A stretch of 64,000 nucleotides of DNA from Acanthaster planci (lineage: Eukaryota; Echinodermata; Asteroidea; Valvatida; Acanthasteridae): contig NW_019091434.1 in assembly GCF_001949145.1 (NCBI RefSeq), positions 637,965-701,964 on the forward strand. The letters run 5' to 3'. The position numbers and the translations under genes are program-made. Shown piece after piece: positions 62,634 to 64,000 of this stretch. Under the pieces are notes generated by a model. It had not been told where the DNA came from. It did no database searches and was given only the letters and a program-made list of their open reading frames with translations. The stretch's first letter is position 1. The number at the start of each line of letters is the position of its first letter.

Positions 62634-62981
62634 ATGTTCACGACGCACTTAGCCGTCCTCATGGCTTGCTTTGTGTGTTGCATCTCCCTGCACCAAATCG
62701 CGGCCGGCGAAGTGGTCTACGCGGTCAACTGCGGCGGCCCAGCTCACCGCGACGTGCACGGCGTGGAATACGACGCCGACCCGCTTGAGATCGGAGTCGC
62801 CTCGGACTTTGGCAAGAACCTGGCCGTGATCAACCGGGTCCCTCCTCAGGACGCTATCCTGTACCAAACGGAGCGATATGACTTCAACACCTTCGGCTAC
62901 ACCACAACTATTGAAGAGGATGGCGATTATGTATTGGTGCTCAAATTCTGTGAAGTGTGGTTTGCAGCCTCTCGACAGAAG
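62634..62981 (+). CDS. MLEC: MLEC (malectin), first coding exon, partial
   Basis: A 116-codon exon ends at a GT donor (AAG|GTGAGA) in phase 0. Residues 1-24 form a signal peptide ([15 protein letters not shown]). The malectin fold then starts: [46 protein letters not shown]. Known family: an ER type I membrane lectin that binds diglucosylated high-mannose N-glycans and works with ribophorin I in glycoprotein quality control; the tyrosine/phenylalanine ligand pocket is partly in this exon. In-frame ATGs at 62475 and 62580 would add basic residues before the signal peptide, so 62634 is preferred. The remaining exons (rest of lectin domain, acidic stretch, membrane anchor) lie beyond the window. 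Confidence 0.93.
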
Positions 62982-63127
62982 GTGAGATGAATGTGGGAAG
63001 GAAAAGAGTGAACCTTCCAATTCATTAATAAGACTTGTGAAATTTATTTTTTTTAATTTTCACATAACTGCCCCACTGGATTTTTACATCCGACAGAACA
63101 TTTTGACAGGCCTGTATAAAATATATA

Positions 63128-63225
63128 GAACTGTAGCGGGGTCCGACGTCCACCCCGCTCCCACAAACATTCCCCCTTCGTCATGTTCGTGGGAGTGGGG
63201 CGGTCGTCGCACCCCAAAGTTGTGG
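63128..63225. repeat. GC-rich hairpin in MLEC intron 1
   Basis: CCACCCCGCTCCCAC pairs with GTGGGAGTGGGGCGG across a short AT/CG loop. The outer parts (GCGGGGTCCGAC) are weaker. Near-copies of GGCCTGTATnAAATA flank it at about 63109 and 63231 and could mark a duplicated target. Confidence 0.6.
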
Positions 63226-63241
63226 GGGTAAGGCCTGTATG

Positions 63242-63893
63242 AAATAAACCTTTTCGACATTAGCAATGCATTGTGGGTTTGGATGACAAACATGCAATGC
63301 ATTTTATGCACAACTCTAAGGAAGAAGTGTACCTGAAAACGTCAATCTGTTTCCGTTTTATGTCGTACTCCAATTCAAGCCACCCCCTTCTGACAAAGCG
63401 TTGGATTATTGATTTGGGACAGAGATATTCACAAACTTCAAAGTTTACAGCTTGGCAGTGAAGGAAAATTTGGAGAATCCCTTCCAACAACACCACTTTT
63501 TGTCACGGACCGTGCTTTTACTACTTCGTGAATATTAATGTTCAAGTGTTGTCCAGTCAAAATGACGACTTGCAGCTCATTCATCCCGCTTTGACCAGCC
63601 ACATTCATTTACAGCCTGTAGCGTGACTGGTGCCCTTAAAAAGGGCAATTAGGGTTGATTTGTTCTTACAAACATTTGGAAACATATTTGAAAATGTTTC
63701 TTGTATATTCTGATAGATATATATATAATACGCATGCATCTGAGTTGATGAGCAGATACATAAAAAATATTTAGTAGAAAACTGTAAATTGATTTTTGAC
63801 TGGTTTACTTCCCCCATAGGGTTGTCCATAAAATGCATTGCTTGTTTGTCATCCATATCCATAATGCATTGCGAACGTTGAAAAAGTTTATTA
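63242..63893. mobile_element. About 650-bp TIR element in MLEC intron 1
   Basis: The left arm (63242-63355) and right arm (63775-63893) are inverted copies sharing AATAAACnTTTTC, GCAATGCATT, TGGATGACAAACA and GCAATGCATTTTATG, roughly 80 percent alike over the best 80 bp. The interior has no transposase. It is read as a non-autonomous DNA transposon. Confidence 0.7.
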
Positions 63894-64000
63894 AAAAAAG
63901 GTTTCCATACGTACACATGCGCACGGACATCACTTGACATGCTTGACACCCCCTATAAAATGCCTTTTAGACTGGCTTGAAAGAGGGTTCCTGAGTAAAT

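Noticed and set aside
1-64000. CRISPR arrays, prokaryotic operons or defence systems
   Set aside because: There are no regularly spaced direct repeats, no ribosome-binding-site gene clusters, and every recognised gene is of animal type with introns.

Overview
This is eukaryotic (metazoan) nuclear DNA. Genes are split by many GT-AG introns, intergenic spaces are long, short inverted-repeat transposons are plentiful, and there is one assembly gap (11927-12498). The gene set matches animal orthologues closely. A DIRS-type retrotransposon, an RBCC-NHL-type TRIM gene and frequent ACATGTACATGT oligomers suggest a marine invertebrate deuterostome (echinoderm, hemichordate or amphioxus). That placement is inference; the species cannot be fixed from the window.

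Layout. 1-2130: decayed DIRS-like retrotransposon with a gag-like part, a scrap of RNase H and a broken tyrosine recombinase, but no reverse transcriptase. 3628-10123 (+): SPRING1, five coding exons, 201 aa. 13927-37267 (+): a large gene of 24 recognised coding exons (about 1345 aa) with a coiled-coil start, a TBC-like (Rab-GAP fold) domain apparently lacking the catalytic glutamine motif, and a long beta-rich C-terminal half that looks like repeated C2-type domains; I do not recognise its name. Its 5.2-kb intron 9 holds an intronless antisense TRIM gene (21324-23270). 39378-42979 (-): ARL6IP4/SRp25-like nuclear speckle protein with a very long arginine/serine-rich region. 45181-48638 (+): POP5, RNase P/MRP subunit, 164 aa. 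51729-60766 (-): TYW1, wybutosine-pathway radical-SAM enzyme, 16 exons, 767 aa, with one intron that appears to be GC-AG. 62634-right edge (+): first coding exon of MLEC (malectin), continuing outside the window.

Gene relations. Three genes act in RNA biology (ARL6IP4 in splicing, POP5 in tRNA/rRNA processing, TYW1 in tRNA-Phe modification) and two in the secretory pathway (SPRING1, MLEC). SPRING1, ARL6IP4, POP5 and MLEC all map to human 12q24 from general knowledge, with POP5 and MLEC close together there, so the window looks like part of an ancient linkage group. ARL6IP4/POP5 and TYW1/MLEC are divergent pairs; the unnamed gene/ARL6IP4 and POP5/TYW1 are convergent pairs.

Introns and spacers hold many small non-autonomous elements: two pogo/Tigger-like copies (one contains the gap), two inverted piggyBac-like copies inside TYW1, two long palindromic copies inside the unnamed gene, and several single TIR elements and hairpins. 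Nothing resembles a prokaryotic system or a CRISPR array. The most novel material is the unnamed TBC/C2-like gene and its nested TRIM gene.
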